Shown piece after piece: positions 33,899-40,928 of a DNA stretch of 40,928 bases. Position 1 is the stretch's first letter, and every line of letters starts with the position of its first letter. The notes beneath the pieces are model-generated. The model was not told the origin of the DNA. It did not search any database and was given only the letters and a program-made list of their open reading frames with translations. The stretch covers positions 1 to 40,928 of the forward strand of contig JAGGVT010000027.1 in NCBI GenBank assembly GCA_021157815.1. Direction: 5' to 3'. The stretch is from a bacterium (GTDB lineage: Bacteria; JAJVIF01; JAGGVT01). Position numbers and translations under genes: made by a program.

Positions 33899-35734
33899 TT
33901 AATGTGGATCTACATCAATCAGGGTTTCGCCGCTGACATTTCTCTTTTTCAAAGCGATACGATAGGCATCGAAAATATTGGTTCTTGTGAGTATTCCCCT
34001 TAACTTAAAGGGATCGTTCGAATCAACGACCATTATCATTCTAACATCACGAGGCATGAATTTGGAAAGAACCTGTTTCAAATCATCATCCTCGGTGACA
34101 GTTACAAGCCTTCGCGAACAGATTTCGCTTATTTTAGTTTCATCCGGCATATCCTTGCGGCGGCAATAGTCATTATATGTGAAAACTCCGTACAGCTTGT
34201 CGCCATCCATTACCGGGAAAGCATGATGATTCATATCCATAAAAGCTTCTTTGAATTCAGCTATTGTTAAATCTTTCTTGAAAGTTTCAATGTCTTTTAT
34301 CATGACATCCTTTGCCAGAAGCGATGAGAGGATACCAAGGTCATGTCCGGCAAAAAGCTGCGTGCCCCGCCGTGTCAGTTTTAAAGTGTAGATTGAATCC
34401 TGCTGGAAATGATTCGCGACAATCCCGGCAACAACAACCGAAATCATCAAAGGAAGGATGATATTGTATTCACCGGTAAGTTCGAAAAGTATGATAATCG
34501 CGGTAAGCGGAGCACGAGCGGAACCGGCGAAAACAGTGCCCATTCCAACGAGCGCATACGCTCCAGGTTCCGCAATTGCACCATCGTAGAAAAACGGGAT
34601 AGCGTACCCAAAAGCGCCTCCGAACATCGCGCCGATAAACAACGATGGCGCAAACACTCCTCCCGACCCACCTGAACCCAATGAAAGAGATGTTGCAAGT
34701 ATTTTTGCAAAGACCAGCGCAATCAGTATTTGAAACCCAATTCTGTTCTGAAGGCATAATTCGATTGTTTCATAACCCACACCTTGAACCTGTGGGAGAA
34801 AGAATAATACTAATCCCAGAAACAGGCCGCCAAGCGCGGGTTTGGCAAGTTCGTGAATTTTGATTCGATCAAAAATATCTTCAAAGAAGTAAATGGAGTT
34901 TGTATATAATAATGAGACAAAAGCGCCAAGGATGCCCATTATTGTATAGAAGAAAAGTTCCCGCCAGTTCACAAGTGTATATTCGGGAACAATAAACGCC
35001 GGGACATCACCGAAAAAATAATGCCCCACAACACTGGCGGCAACACTGGCAAGCACGATTGATGTAACTGTTTTCAAAGTCGCCTGGCGAAGAATAACCT
35101 CCATCGCGAACAATACACCCGCGATTGGCGCATTAAAAGTAGCCGCGATTCCACCAGCCGCTCCGCATGCGACAAGCCATCGACGGCGTTCGGTTGACAT
35201 GTGAAACGCATTACTGAAAGTTGACCCCATTGCAGAACCTATCTGGACAATGGGCCCCTCCCGTCCGACACTTCCGCCTGAACCAATGCAGATTGCTGAA
35301 ACCAATGCTTTTACCCAGACAATGCGAAGGCGAAACCGTCCGCCTCGAAGCGCAACAGCCTCTATAACCTCCGGTACACCGTGACCTTTCGCCTCACGTG
35401 CCAAGTAATAAATTATCGGAGCTATAATCGCGCCGCCTATAACTGGAATGATAATTATTGTGTAATCGAATGGCATTGCTGAAACCGAGGAGATCCAGAT
35501 TCTTATAGCTGGAAACCAATCATTTTTAAAAAGATTTATCAGCAATCTGAATCCAACGGAGCCAAATCCTGCAATTAGTCCCACCGCAAGCGCGAGATAA
35601 TTCGTAACGATACTCTCGTTTAAATGCAGGTGATAGATATCAAGAAAATTGGCAAGAACTTTCTGCACTCTTATCAGAAAGGGTTGATTATTGTAAATCG
35701 TCCAGGGCTTGAATATCTCTTTGAATTTCTTCAT
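33899..35734 (-). CDS. ClC-family chloride channel/transporter with C-terminal CBS pair
   Basis: The ClC membrane domain is at about 40-440. Selectivity motifs are GHGVPE (117-122), GREGP with gating Glu159, and GGVFAPSLFIGA. A CBS pair is at about 460-600 (AKDVMIKDIETF ... ISEICSRRLVTVTEDDD). In NAPIAGVLFAMEVILR the position of the Escherichia coli proton glutamate E203 is Val213, as in ClC channels, so uncoupled anion conduction is more likely than H+/Cl- exchange. The GHGVP loop is common among CBS-bearing bacterial ClCs. It starts 12 bp after the queH stop and is probably co-transcribed with it. Confidence 0.93.
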   Translation of the reverse strand: MKKFKEIFKPWTIYNNQPFLIRVQKVLANFLDIYHLHLNESIVTNYLALAVGLIAGFGSVGFRLLINLFKNDWFPAIRIWISSVSAMPFDYTIIIIPVIGGAIIAPIIYYLAREAKGHGVPEVIEAVALRGGRFRLRIVWVKALVSAICIGSGGSVGREGPIVQIGSAMGSTFSNAFHMSTERRRWLVACGAAGGIAATFNAPIAGVLFAMEVILRQATLKTVTSIVLASVAASVVGHYFFGDVPAFIVPEYTLVNWRELFFYTIMGILGAFVSLLYTNSIYFFEDIFDRIKIHELAKPALGGLFLGLVLFFLPQVQGVGYETIELCLQNRIGFQILIALVFAKILATSLSLGSGGSGGVFAPSLFIGAMFGGAFGYAIPFFYDGAIAEPGAYALVGMGTVFAGSARAPLTAIIILFELTGEYNIILPLMISVVVAGIVANHFQQDSIYTLKLTRRGTQLFAGHDLGILSSLLAKDVMIKDIETFKKDLTIAEFKEAFMDMNHHAFPVMDGDKLYGVFTYNDYCRRKDMPDETKISEICSRRLVTVTEDDDLKQVLSKFMPRDVRMIMVVDSNDPFKLRGILTRTNIFDAYRIALKKRNVSGETLIDVDPH

Positions 35735-35746
35735 TACTTATACGCT

Positions 35747-36301
35747 TTAAGCGGAATCCTTCGGACCATATCTTTCATACTCGGAAAAGATACAGCCACA
35801 ATATCCCTGTCGGTACATATCGTGTTTTTTTGATATTTCACGGCTAAGATCATAGAAACGCCGCATGTCTTCGCTAAAAAACTCAACGCCATATTTATCC
35901 CCCATCTCATTCCCAACCTTAATAAGCAGTTGTTGTTTCTGATACGGGCTGATTAGCAGCGTAGTAGTATAATGTGTAAAGTCATTTTCGCAAGCTATTT
36001 TAGCCGTTGATTCCATGCGGTTTCTAAAGCAGAATTCGCACCTGTCATCCGCTTCAAGCATTCCCGCGAGTATTTCCTTTAAGGGGTAATCATCCGAATA
36101 TTCAAATCCATCCAATCCAAACTTTTTTTCATTCATGCGCACATGATGCCGCCGCTTCTTGAATTCCTTATATGGATGAATATTCGGATTGTAGAAATAT
36201 CCGTTGATGCGCTCAAAATCAAGCGATTTGAGATAGCCAACAATTCCAGACAGGCACGGAGCGCAGCAGACATGTATGAGAAGTGATCGATGGTCGTTCA
36301 T
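35747..36301 (-). CDS. queH: epoxyqueuosine reductase QueH
   Basis: Non-cobalamin enzyme for the last step of queuosine synthesis in tRNA (epoxyqueuosine to queuosine). The cysteine signature is complete for the family: HVCCAPC (Cys12, 13, 16), CEFC (Cys88, 91) and YCGC (Cys168, 170). FYNPNIHPYKEF and TTTLLISPYQKQ are other conserved segments. 184 residues. The ribosome binding site is weak (AGAGAG). No other queuosine gene is present in the window. Confidence 0.93.
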   Translation of the reverse strand: MNDHRSLLIHVCCAPCLSGIVGYLKSLDFERINGYFYNPNIHPYKEFKKRRHHVRMNEKKFGLDGFEYSDDYPLKEILAGMLEADDRCEFCFRNRMESTAKIACENDFTHYTTTLLISPYQKQQLLIKVGNEMGDKYGVEFFSEDMRRFYDLSREISKKHDMYRQGYCGCIFSEYERYGPKDSA

Positions 36302-36335
36302 TATTTTATTTCTCTCTTGTGTTGCATCGATGAGT

Positions 36336-36341
36336 ATTATA
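36336..36341 (-). promoter_or_regulatory. candidate -10 box for queH-clc
   Basis: Perfect TATAAT on the minus strand, 35 bp upstream of the queH start. No good -35 box at standard spacing. Confidence 0.35.
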
Positions 36342-36440
36342 ACAATAATATGATTTCAAGATAACGCTAAATGGTTTTTATCCTGAATGGCGGTCGTTCT
36401 GTTCACCAGGAGGAAACTATCTTGGCATGATTGATTGTAG

Positions 36441-36520
36441 TTGTGGTGCGGGCATCCTGCCTGCAATTTTGAGATGTCCTCAATATATTAATAGATGCAG
36501 GCAGGATGCCCGCACCACAA
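36441..36520. repeat. long snap-back repeat with 25-bp perfect arms
   Basis: The left arm 36441-36465 (begins TTGTGGTGCGGGCATCC) is the exact complement of 36496-36520. The spacer is 30 bp and A/T-rich. An A-run follows on the plus strand. The rest of 36302-36572 has no gene. Confidence 0.9.
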
Positions 36521-36572
36521 AAAAACACCATTTTATATTTTAATCACTTTAAGCGGTCGCGTTCCCAGGGGT

Positions 36573-36612
36573 AAAAAAAAAGAGCCACCTTGAGGGCGAG
36601 TTCAAGGCGGCT
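36573..36612 (-). terminator. terminator of the CPBP-like gene
   Basis: AGCCACCTTGA and TCAAGGCGGCT pair with one mismatch. On the minus strand a run of about nine T follows. It lies about 58 bp past the stop. Confidence 0.85.
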
Positions 36613-36669
36613 GGGAGATTATCCCCCTATTGTTTGGGGGACGTCGAATGTATTAAAACCTGATTAATG

Positions 36670-37584
36670 TTATCCAATCCATTGTTGCCGGTCCCGTACT
36701 GATCGCGGACGAGGGCGCCTTACAGGCGCTTCGGGGTAATCCAGCGCGTCCTCAAGCGGAATGATCTTTTTATTCTTAACGAGATATCTAAGCAGAATCA
36801 GCAGGCATACCAGAATCACGGTTACCGGTATTCCGGCAAATGCTGTTACTTCACTGCCGAACCAGCTTTTGTCAAGGCCCGTCAGCATGTTTGGCCTATC
36901 AAGGAAAGACAATTCACGCACTGGAACTCTCATGAAAAAGGCTGAGAAATAAATGGATAACGATAACGTTGCCGGCAGCCAGAGGTCGTGGAACATTCGA
37001 TAGCAGTAACACAGCAGGACATTGAAAAGGAAAACGTTGATAAATTCGATTGTTGAATAGTGCTCAAGCCGTCCCGCGAATATCGCCACGAAAAGCGGGA
37101 TTCCCCATGTCGGAGCGCTTTCGCCGAATCCCCTGGCGATGAACTGAAACATGAATCCCCTTAGCAGAATTTCACGCGATACCACAATCATGGCTAATGT
37201 GATAAACACGACAAGGGTGCTTTCGACAGCAGGTCCCGATGCCAGTTCGCCTCCTGCGATTATTTCACCCTTATACAATTGAGACAGGCTGACTGACAGT
37301 ATTCTGATAATAAACCAACCTGTTAATATGCCTGCCAGGCCTGACAGGAAGGTTAAGTCATCATTGAAACTGCTTTTAAACAGCCTGATATTATGTATGA
37401 ATGAATAAAGGGCAATAAGCACAATAAAATCTGCCAGAGCTGAGTAGAATATGATTGGAAAATCGGTTGTCGCATTCTGGAACCACACTGCTGAAAACAG
37501 CCATGATTTGATTAACGATGCAAATATCACATACGCAATCAATACTCCTAAAGTCATATACAACGCTGTTCCCTGTCTGCTCAT
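36670..37584 (-). CDS. CPBP-like polytopic membrane protein with degenerate active-site motifs
   Basis: 304 residues with about eight hydrophobic segments. The segment VVSREILLRGFMFQF (135-148) resembles the first motif of CPBP (CAAX/Rce1-like) intramembrane proteases, EExxxR, but the first Glu is Arg137. The second-motif His (FxxxH) is not at the normal spacing (Phe169, His175), and no third-motif His/Asn is seen in the last helices. A catalytic protease is therefore doubtful. A membrane scaffold derived from the family fits better. The C-terminal tail is Arg/Pro-rich (RRPRPRSVRDRQQ). The AGGTGA site is close to the ATG. It is monocistronic. Confidence 0.6.
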   Translation of the reverse strand: MSRQGTALYMTLGVLIAYVIFASLIKSWLFSAVWFQNATTDFPIIFYSALADFIVLIALYSFIHNIRLFKSSFNDDLTFLSGLAGILTGWFIIRILSVSLSQLYKGEIIAGGELASGPAVESTLVVFITLAMIVVSREILLRGFMFQFIARGFGESAPTWGIPLFVAIFAGRLEHYSTIEFINVFLFNVLLCYCYRMFHDLWLPATLSLSIYFSAFFMRVPVRELSFLDRPNMLTGLDKSWFGSEVTAFAGIPVTVILVCLLILLRYLVKNKKIIPLEDALDYPEAPVRRPRPRSVRDRQQWIG

Positions 37585-37856
37585 CGCGTCACCTGGAAAA
37601 GTTTGATTTGATGAAATACCACTACGAAGGGGGGAAAATCAGAAATGGAAAATCTAAAAAATCTATTTATTTAAATAACCTGTGCACTGCATTTAATTTG
37701 GCTTTACATCAGGGGGAGTAATTTCTAAATTTACTGGCCTTTGATTTGAATATACCACATGATTTGAAATTCAACATGGGTGGTTAAAGAATTTTTATAA
37801 ATTTATTTTTGAAATACGTCACGCCTAATAATATTGGTTATTACATGGTTTTAAAA

Positions 37857-38009
37857 TAACACCATGCTTTAGCATGGTGCGTCTTCTCATCGCTTACACA
37901 TACCAGAGCCGGGTGCCGCCCACACATCACGTCTTTTTGTGATTTGTGGGTGCGTGCAAATTAGTAACATTCACCCATAAAGCCCGGAGGGCTGTATGGG
38001 CGGCACCCG
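37857..38009. repeat. palindromic element, family D copy 2
   Basis: It begins with the hairpin AACACCATGCTTTAGCATGG at 37858-37879. 37911-37951 is the exact complement of 25249-25289. A second stem CCCATA..AGCCC/GGGCT..TATGGG follows at about 37976-38002. A partial hairpin of the same type is at 39241-39262. No gene lies in 37585-38080. Confidence 0.75.
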
Positions 38010-38024
38010 AGTACTGGATAAAAT

Positions 38025-38054
38025 GAAAAAAACACCACGATAAAGCGTGGTGTT
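38025..38054 (-). terminator. terminator of the VWA gene, formed by a family D hairpin
   Basis: AACACCACG and CGTGGTGTT form a 9-bp stem. On the minus strand it is followed by seven T. It lies 27 bp past the stop. Confidence 0.8.
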
Positions 38055-38080
38055 ATCACAATCTGCATATTGTTTGAACA

Positions 38081-39148
38081 TCAATCAAAGAGACCGTTAA
38101 ACCAATCAGCAACTCGAACATACCACGGCTTCCTTTTCTTAATAACAGTTGTTTCCTTGATCTTAACTGTCATTTCCGAGTCATCATATTTCGCGCCCTG
38201 CATTTCAGCCTGAATCTGAATCTGGCGACGGATAACCGTATCGAGATTATTCTCCATCGATTGAGTCGCATACGAATTTGTCAGTTCACTGACACCAGTT
38301 TCCTTATCCTCACCCGTCACTTCATCCTTGAAATGAATCTTTTCAGATTTCTCAGTTCCCCTGACCTTTCCTTCCTCCTTGAGTTCCACAGCGCCCTTTC
38401 GCCATTCGCTGCTGCTTAACATATCCGGCTCGGCGATTGACGCATCGTCGCCGGTGATTAAAAGTGTTTTTCTTTCGCCATCCTGCTCAATGTCCATTTT
38501 ATAGGTCAGGAATTCAAATTGTCCTCCGGTCAGTGTCGCGATTTCGGTGAACTCGTTGATTTCTCTCTGGTCGATTCCACTGCACCCGATTGAGAAAACC
38601 TGTATGCCTTTGTTAGTGGCTATTTTAGCGGTTTTGTCATACGGCACAGTCTGTTCATAATCCATGTGGGGACCGGCATCTCCGATAAGGAATATCATTC
38701 TCGCTACACCATTTCTATTATCCCACTCAAGATTATTCACAGCGGTTCTGAATCCCTTGTTGACATCCTCGCGCTTGTCGCCTCCGCCTGTGGCTCGAAT
38801 CTGCATCAGATCAGCGTGAATCCTGTCAACGTCCCGTGTGAACGGAATTGTTTTAACGATATACTCATCTCCCCTGTCGCGATAGGTTACGATGCTGAAT
38901 CGGACATCCGGCCTGGGATCGCCGAGGAGAATGTCATTTACAATTTCCCAGATTTTCTCTTTAACGACATCAATTTCATCCGCCATGCTTCCTGTTGAAT
39001 CCAGAAGGAAACAGACATCAATCCGAGCCGCTTTCTGTGGGTTCATTCTGGATGATGTCTGCGCGGATGCCATGGTTGACATGAACACAAACAACGTGAA
39101 TATGGCGGCAAGGATATACAACGGTTTTGTTTTTACGATAGAAGTCAT
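38081..39148 (-). CDS. exported von Willebrand factor type A domain protein
   Basis: Signal peptide at about 1-29 (VFMSTMASAQ). The VWA domain is at about 43-215 with a complete MIDAS metal site: DSTGS (50-54), Thr120 (IRATGGGDKREDVNKG) and Asp157 (LIGDAGPHMDYEQ). The C-terminal about 120 residues are charged and end in WYVRVADWFNGLFD, a possible amphipathic membrane-binding tail. The partner is unknown, as no MoxR ATPase is adjacent. AAGGAG lies 7 nt before the ATG. It has its own terminator. Confidence 0.88.
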   Translation of the reverse strand: MTSIVKTKPLYILAAIFTLFVFMSTMASAQTSSRMNPQKAARIDVCFLLDSTGSMADEIDVVKEKIWEIVNDILLGDPRPDVRFSIVTYRDRGDEYIVKTIPFTRDVDRIHADLMQIRATGGGDKREDVNKGFRTAVNNLEWDNRNGVARMIFLIGDAGPHMDYEQTVPYDKTAKIATNKGIQVFSIGCSGIDQREINEFTEIATLTGGQFEFLTYKMDIEQDGERKTLLITGDDASIAEPDMLSSSEWRKGAVELKEEGKVRGTEKSEKIHFKDEVTGEDKETGVSELTNSYATQSMENNLDTVIRRQIQIQAEMQGAKYDDSEMTVKIKETTVIKKRKPWYVRVADWFNGLFD

Positions 39149-39282
39149 TTCTTCTCTCCTTGAAAATGGATTTGGTTAATCACATAGTCAAACGTGAGAG
39201 GTGATGATTTTGTTCAAAATAATTTGAGGGTTTATGTGAAATAACACCAGGCTTTAGCGTAGTGCTGCTCAAATAAGCGAAA

Positions 39283-39315
39283 ACGTAGGGGTGGGTTTTA
39301 AACCCACCCCTACGT
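39283..39315 (-). terminator. perfect 16-bp palindrome, likely terminator of the radical SAM gene
   Basis: ACGTAGGGGTGGGTTT and AAACCCACCCCTACGT are separated by one base. TTTT follows on the minus strand. It lies 34 bp past the stop. Confidence 0.7.
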
Positions 39316-39349
39316 GAATGATGCGATTCTTTCATATCCCAGAACGTTC

Positions 39350-40585
39350 TTATTTCGCGGCTCGACGAGCTTCTGCTTTTTTCACTCGCTGATTAAACAG
39401 TGTCTTGACAGCGACTTTCATCGCGGCGAGTTTCAATTCAGTCAGTTTGTATTTGTTTCGATTTTCAAGGAAATACCGTCCCTCATCGGGTTGGATGACG
39501 ATACTGATTTTCAGATTCGGCGCGAGTCCAACCGGGATGCCATGTTTCATGCACGCCTCGTACATGTGTGCGAACACTTCCTTGAGAGGTTCGGGTTCAG
39601 GCGATGGCTTGTCGCCGTAATCCGTGCCGGGAATAGGCCTGAAAACGCAAACTGTCGGGAATGCTTTGTTTTCAGTAATCCAGTCGATTGCCTTGTGTGT
39701 CCATTCAATCGGTTCGAGTCCGGCGATTATCTCACCTGAGACGAATCCTTTACCGAACAGGTTTGCGGAATATTTAATCGCGTCGAAATATCTTTCCTGC
39801 GTGATGTATTTTTCCTTGCCAGGGCATATTTCAGCGAACGCTTCCGGTGAGTGAAATTCATAGCAGAAACTTAAATGGTTTACGCCCATTGCTTTCATTT
39901 CATCGTAGATTTTAAAATCCTTCGCGGGAGTTGCCTGCACGCCGACCAGAAGCCCTGTCTCCTCGATTACGGCTTTGGCGTACGGCATAAGCCTTTCAGC
40001 GCCCTCACCATCAAAATATCCGGCGTTGAAATGGACGAATGAGATGTTTTCATCCCTACGGGCGGCTAATACAGTATCGATAACATCCTCGACTTTCTTT
40101 TCCTCTTCCTCCAATGGCCCAAGGTTCAATCCGGTTGAGCAGAATTTGCAGTTGTTGCCTTTGTATTTCGTCCAGAATGAGCAGACATCGGTAGCGTAGA
40201 TTCCAAGATATGTTCCCTGCATCTGCGCGACACGGCTCATGATTTTTCCGCTTTGGGTTTTCTTGTCGTAAAATCCCGGCGCCGGCGGGAGTTCAACCTG
40301 TGTGATGTGCTTATCGTCTTTGTAAACATGATAGGTAGCGTCATCATGGCGTTTGATTGCAAACGGCGTGTTCTCCACAAATGATTCCGTAACCGGCACG
40401 TTTGCATGAATGTTATCATCAAGCCTTACCTCAAGTCCGCTGCCAAGCCCCGCTCGAAGGCGGCTTATCTTACGGGCGTCCTTCTCGACATGGCATGATT
40501 CATCGATTTTTATTCCCCTGCAGAAGAGTTCCAGTTTAAGAACTCCGGGATTAACTTTTCCATTTTCTATCAGTTGAGCTGCCAC
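39350..40585 (-). CDS. radical SAM-type protein with CX10CX2C cysteine motif
   Basis: 411 residues. The N-terminal about 125 residues are a beta-rich extension. The cluster motif is VCSFWTKYKGNNCKFCSTG: Cys135, Cys146 and Cys149, that is CX10CX2C in place of CX3CX2C. TIM-barrel strands follow (ISFVHFNAGYFDGEGAERLM, LLVGVQATPAKD, NHLSFCYEFHSPE, FVSGEIIAGLEP), with EIIAGLE as the SAM-binding-type Gly-rich strand. Substrate unknown. The start is GTG with GGAG 9 nt upstream. No maturation partner is adjacent on this side. Confidence 0.8.
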   Translation of the reverse strand: MAAQLIENGKVNPGVLKLELFCRGIKIDESCHVEKDARKISRLRAGLGSGLEVRLDDNIHANVPVTESFVENTPFAIKRHDDATYHVYKDDKHITQVELPPAPGFYDKKTQSGKIMSRVAQMQGTYLGIYATDVCSFWTKYKGNNCKFCSTGLNLGPLEEEEKKVEDVIDTVLAARRDENISFVHFNAGYFDGEGAERLMPYAKAVIEETGLLVGVQATPAKDFKIYDEMKAMGVNHLSFCYEFHSPEAFAEICPGKEKYITQERYFDAIKYSANLFGKGFVSGEIIAGLEPIEWTHKAIDWITENKAFPTVCVFRPIPGTDYGDKPSPEPEPLKEVFAHMYEACMKHGIPVGLAPNLKISIVIQPDEGRYFLENRNKYKLTELKLAAMKVAVKTLFNQRVKKAEARRAAK

Positions 40586-40928
40586 TTTCTATATCTCCAG
40601 AATAAAAGATTTAGCCCCACCTTCAGGCGGAGCGGAATACAATGCGACATTTGATTTTATCACACAGTCCATTTTCCACAAAGACCGCACATATATTTAA
40701 GATGCGTTTGATGCTCGAATTAATATCGCATTTGTGATGATTAATCAGACCTCACCCCCTAGCCCCATAGCCCCATAAGCGCTAAGTTATTTAGTCGCTA
40801 TTGAAAAACCTTCTTTTGAGTATGAGAAAAATGTTTTCCCCTGGGAGCGCTGGTCTCTGACCGGCACCTGTGCAGGCTAACCTGAAATGAGATAAAGGAA
40901 TTATCTCGGACTTGGTTGATAAACTCAA
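40586..40928. other. terminal intergenic stretch
   Basis: No open frame with a ribosome binding site, no strong hairpin and no RNA gene recognised. It includes the promoter side of the radical SAM gene and is cut by the window edge. Confidence 0.4.

Noticed and set aside
36302-36420. preQ1 riboswitch upstream of queH
   Set aside because: The leader after the likely promoter is only about 30 nt, and I see no C-rich loop pseudoknot pattern.

Overview
The window reads as a chromosomal piece of an uncultivated, Gram-negative-type, probably anaerobic bacterium. The evidence for this is an LptC/LptA-like envelope protein, lipoproteins with lipoboxes, a Tat-exported iron-sulfur protein, periplasmic multiheme c-type cytochromes, a HlyD-type adaptor, and formate-tetrahydrofolate ligase. 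Several genes start with TTG or GTG behind good Shine-Dalgarno sites. I cannot place it to phylum from sequence alone.

Layout. (1) 0.2-3.5 kb, minus strand: xerD, deoB and an LptC/OstA-like protein, with a 281-bp inverted-repeat element filling the xerD-deoB gap. (2) 3.5-10.6 kb, plus strand: an 8-bp tandem array, then two large secreted lipoprotein genes with related N-terminal domains. The first carries PKD and Asp-box regions. The second is an arylsulfotransferase-like gene cut by one in-frame TAA. (3) 10.7-12.4 kb: fhs. (4) 12.9-18.8 kb, minus strand: a respiratory module made of a 4-heme cytochrome, an 18-heme lipoprotein cytochrome, a Tat-exported 4x[4Fe-4S] protein, an NrfD-type membrane quinone subunit and a 13-heme cytochrome (35 CXXCH motifs in total). 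(5) tRNA-Val(UAC), then a minus-strand export operon marR-hlyD-ABC-ABC-permease-permease (19.4-25.2 kb). (6) 25.6-31.4 kb, plus strand: YggS-type PLP protein, GT-C type membrane glycosyltransferase, and a tightly coupled nitroreductase / DEDDh exonuclease / dihydrolipoamide dehydrogenase run. (7) 32.1-40.6 kb, minus strand: a strongly basic Met-rich secreted repeat protein, a ClC channel with CBS domains behind queH, a CPBP-like membrane protein, a VWA protein and a radical SAM enzyme with unusual cysteine spacing.

The most distinctive non-coding feature is the density of repeats. There are two arrays of the same 8-bp unit (GCTAACYT), both in divergent intergenic regions 21.6 kb apart, and one 17-bp tandem array. 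At least four families of MITE/REP-like inverted repeats are present, with one family nested inside another. A 41-bp motif is repeated exactly in inverted orientation 12.6 kb apart. No transposase is present in the window.

The best candidate for a little-described functional system is the NrfD / Fe-S / 18-heme / 13-heme electron-transfer module. It looks like a quinone-linked conduit that passes electrons to or from the periplasm or outer membrane. The best candidates for unexplained DNA biology are the two 8-bp arrays and the nested palindromic elements.
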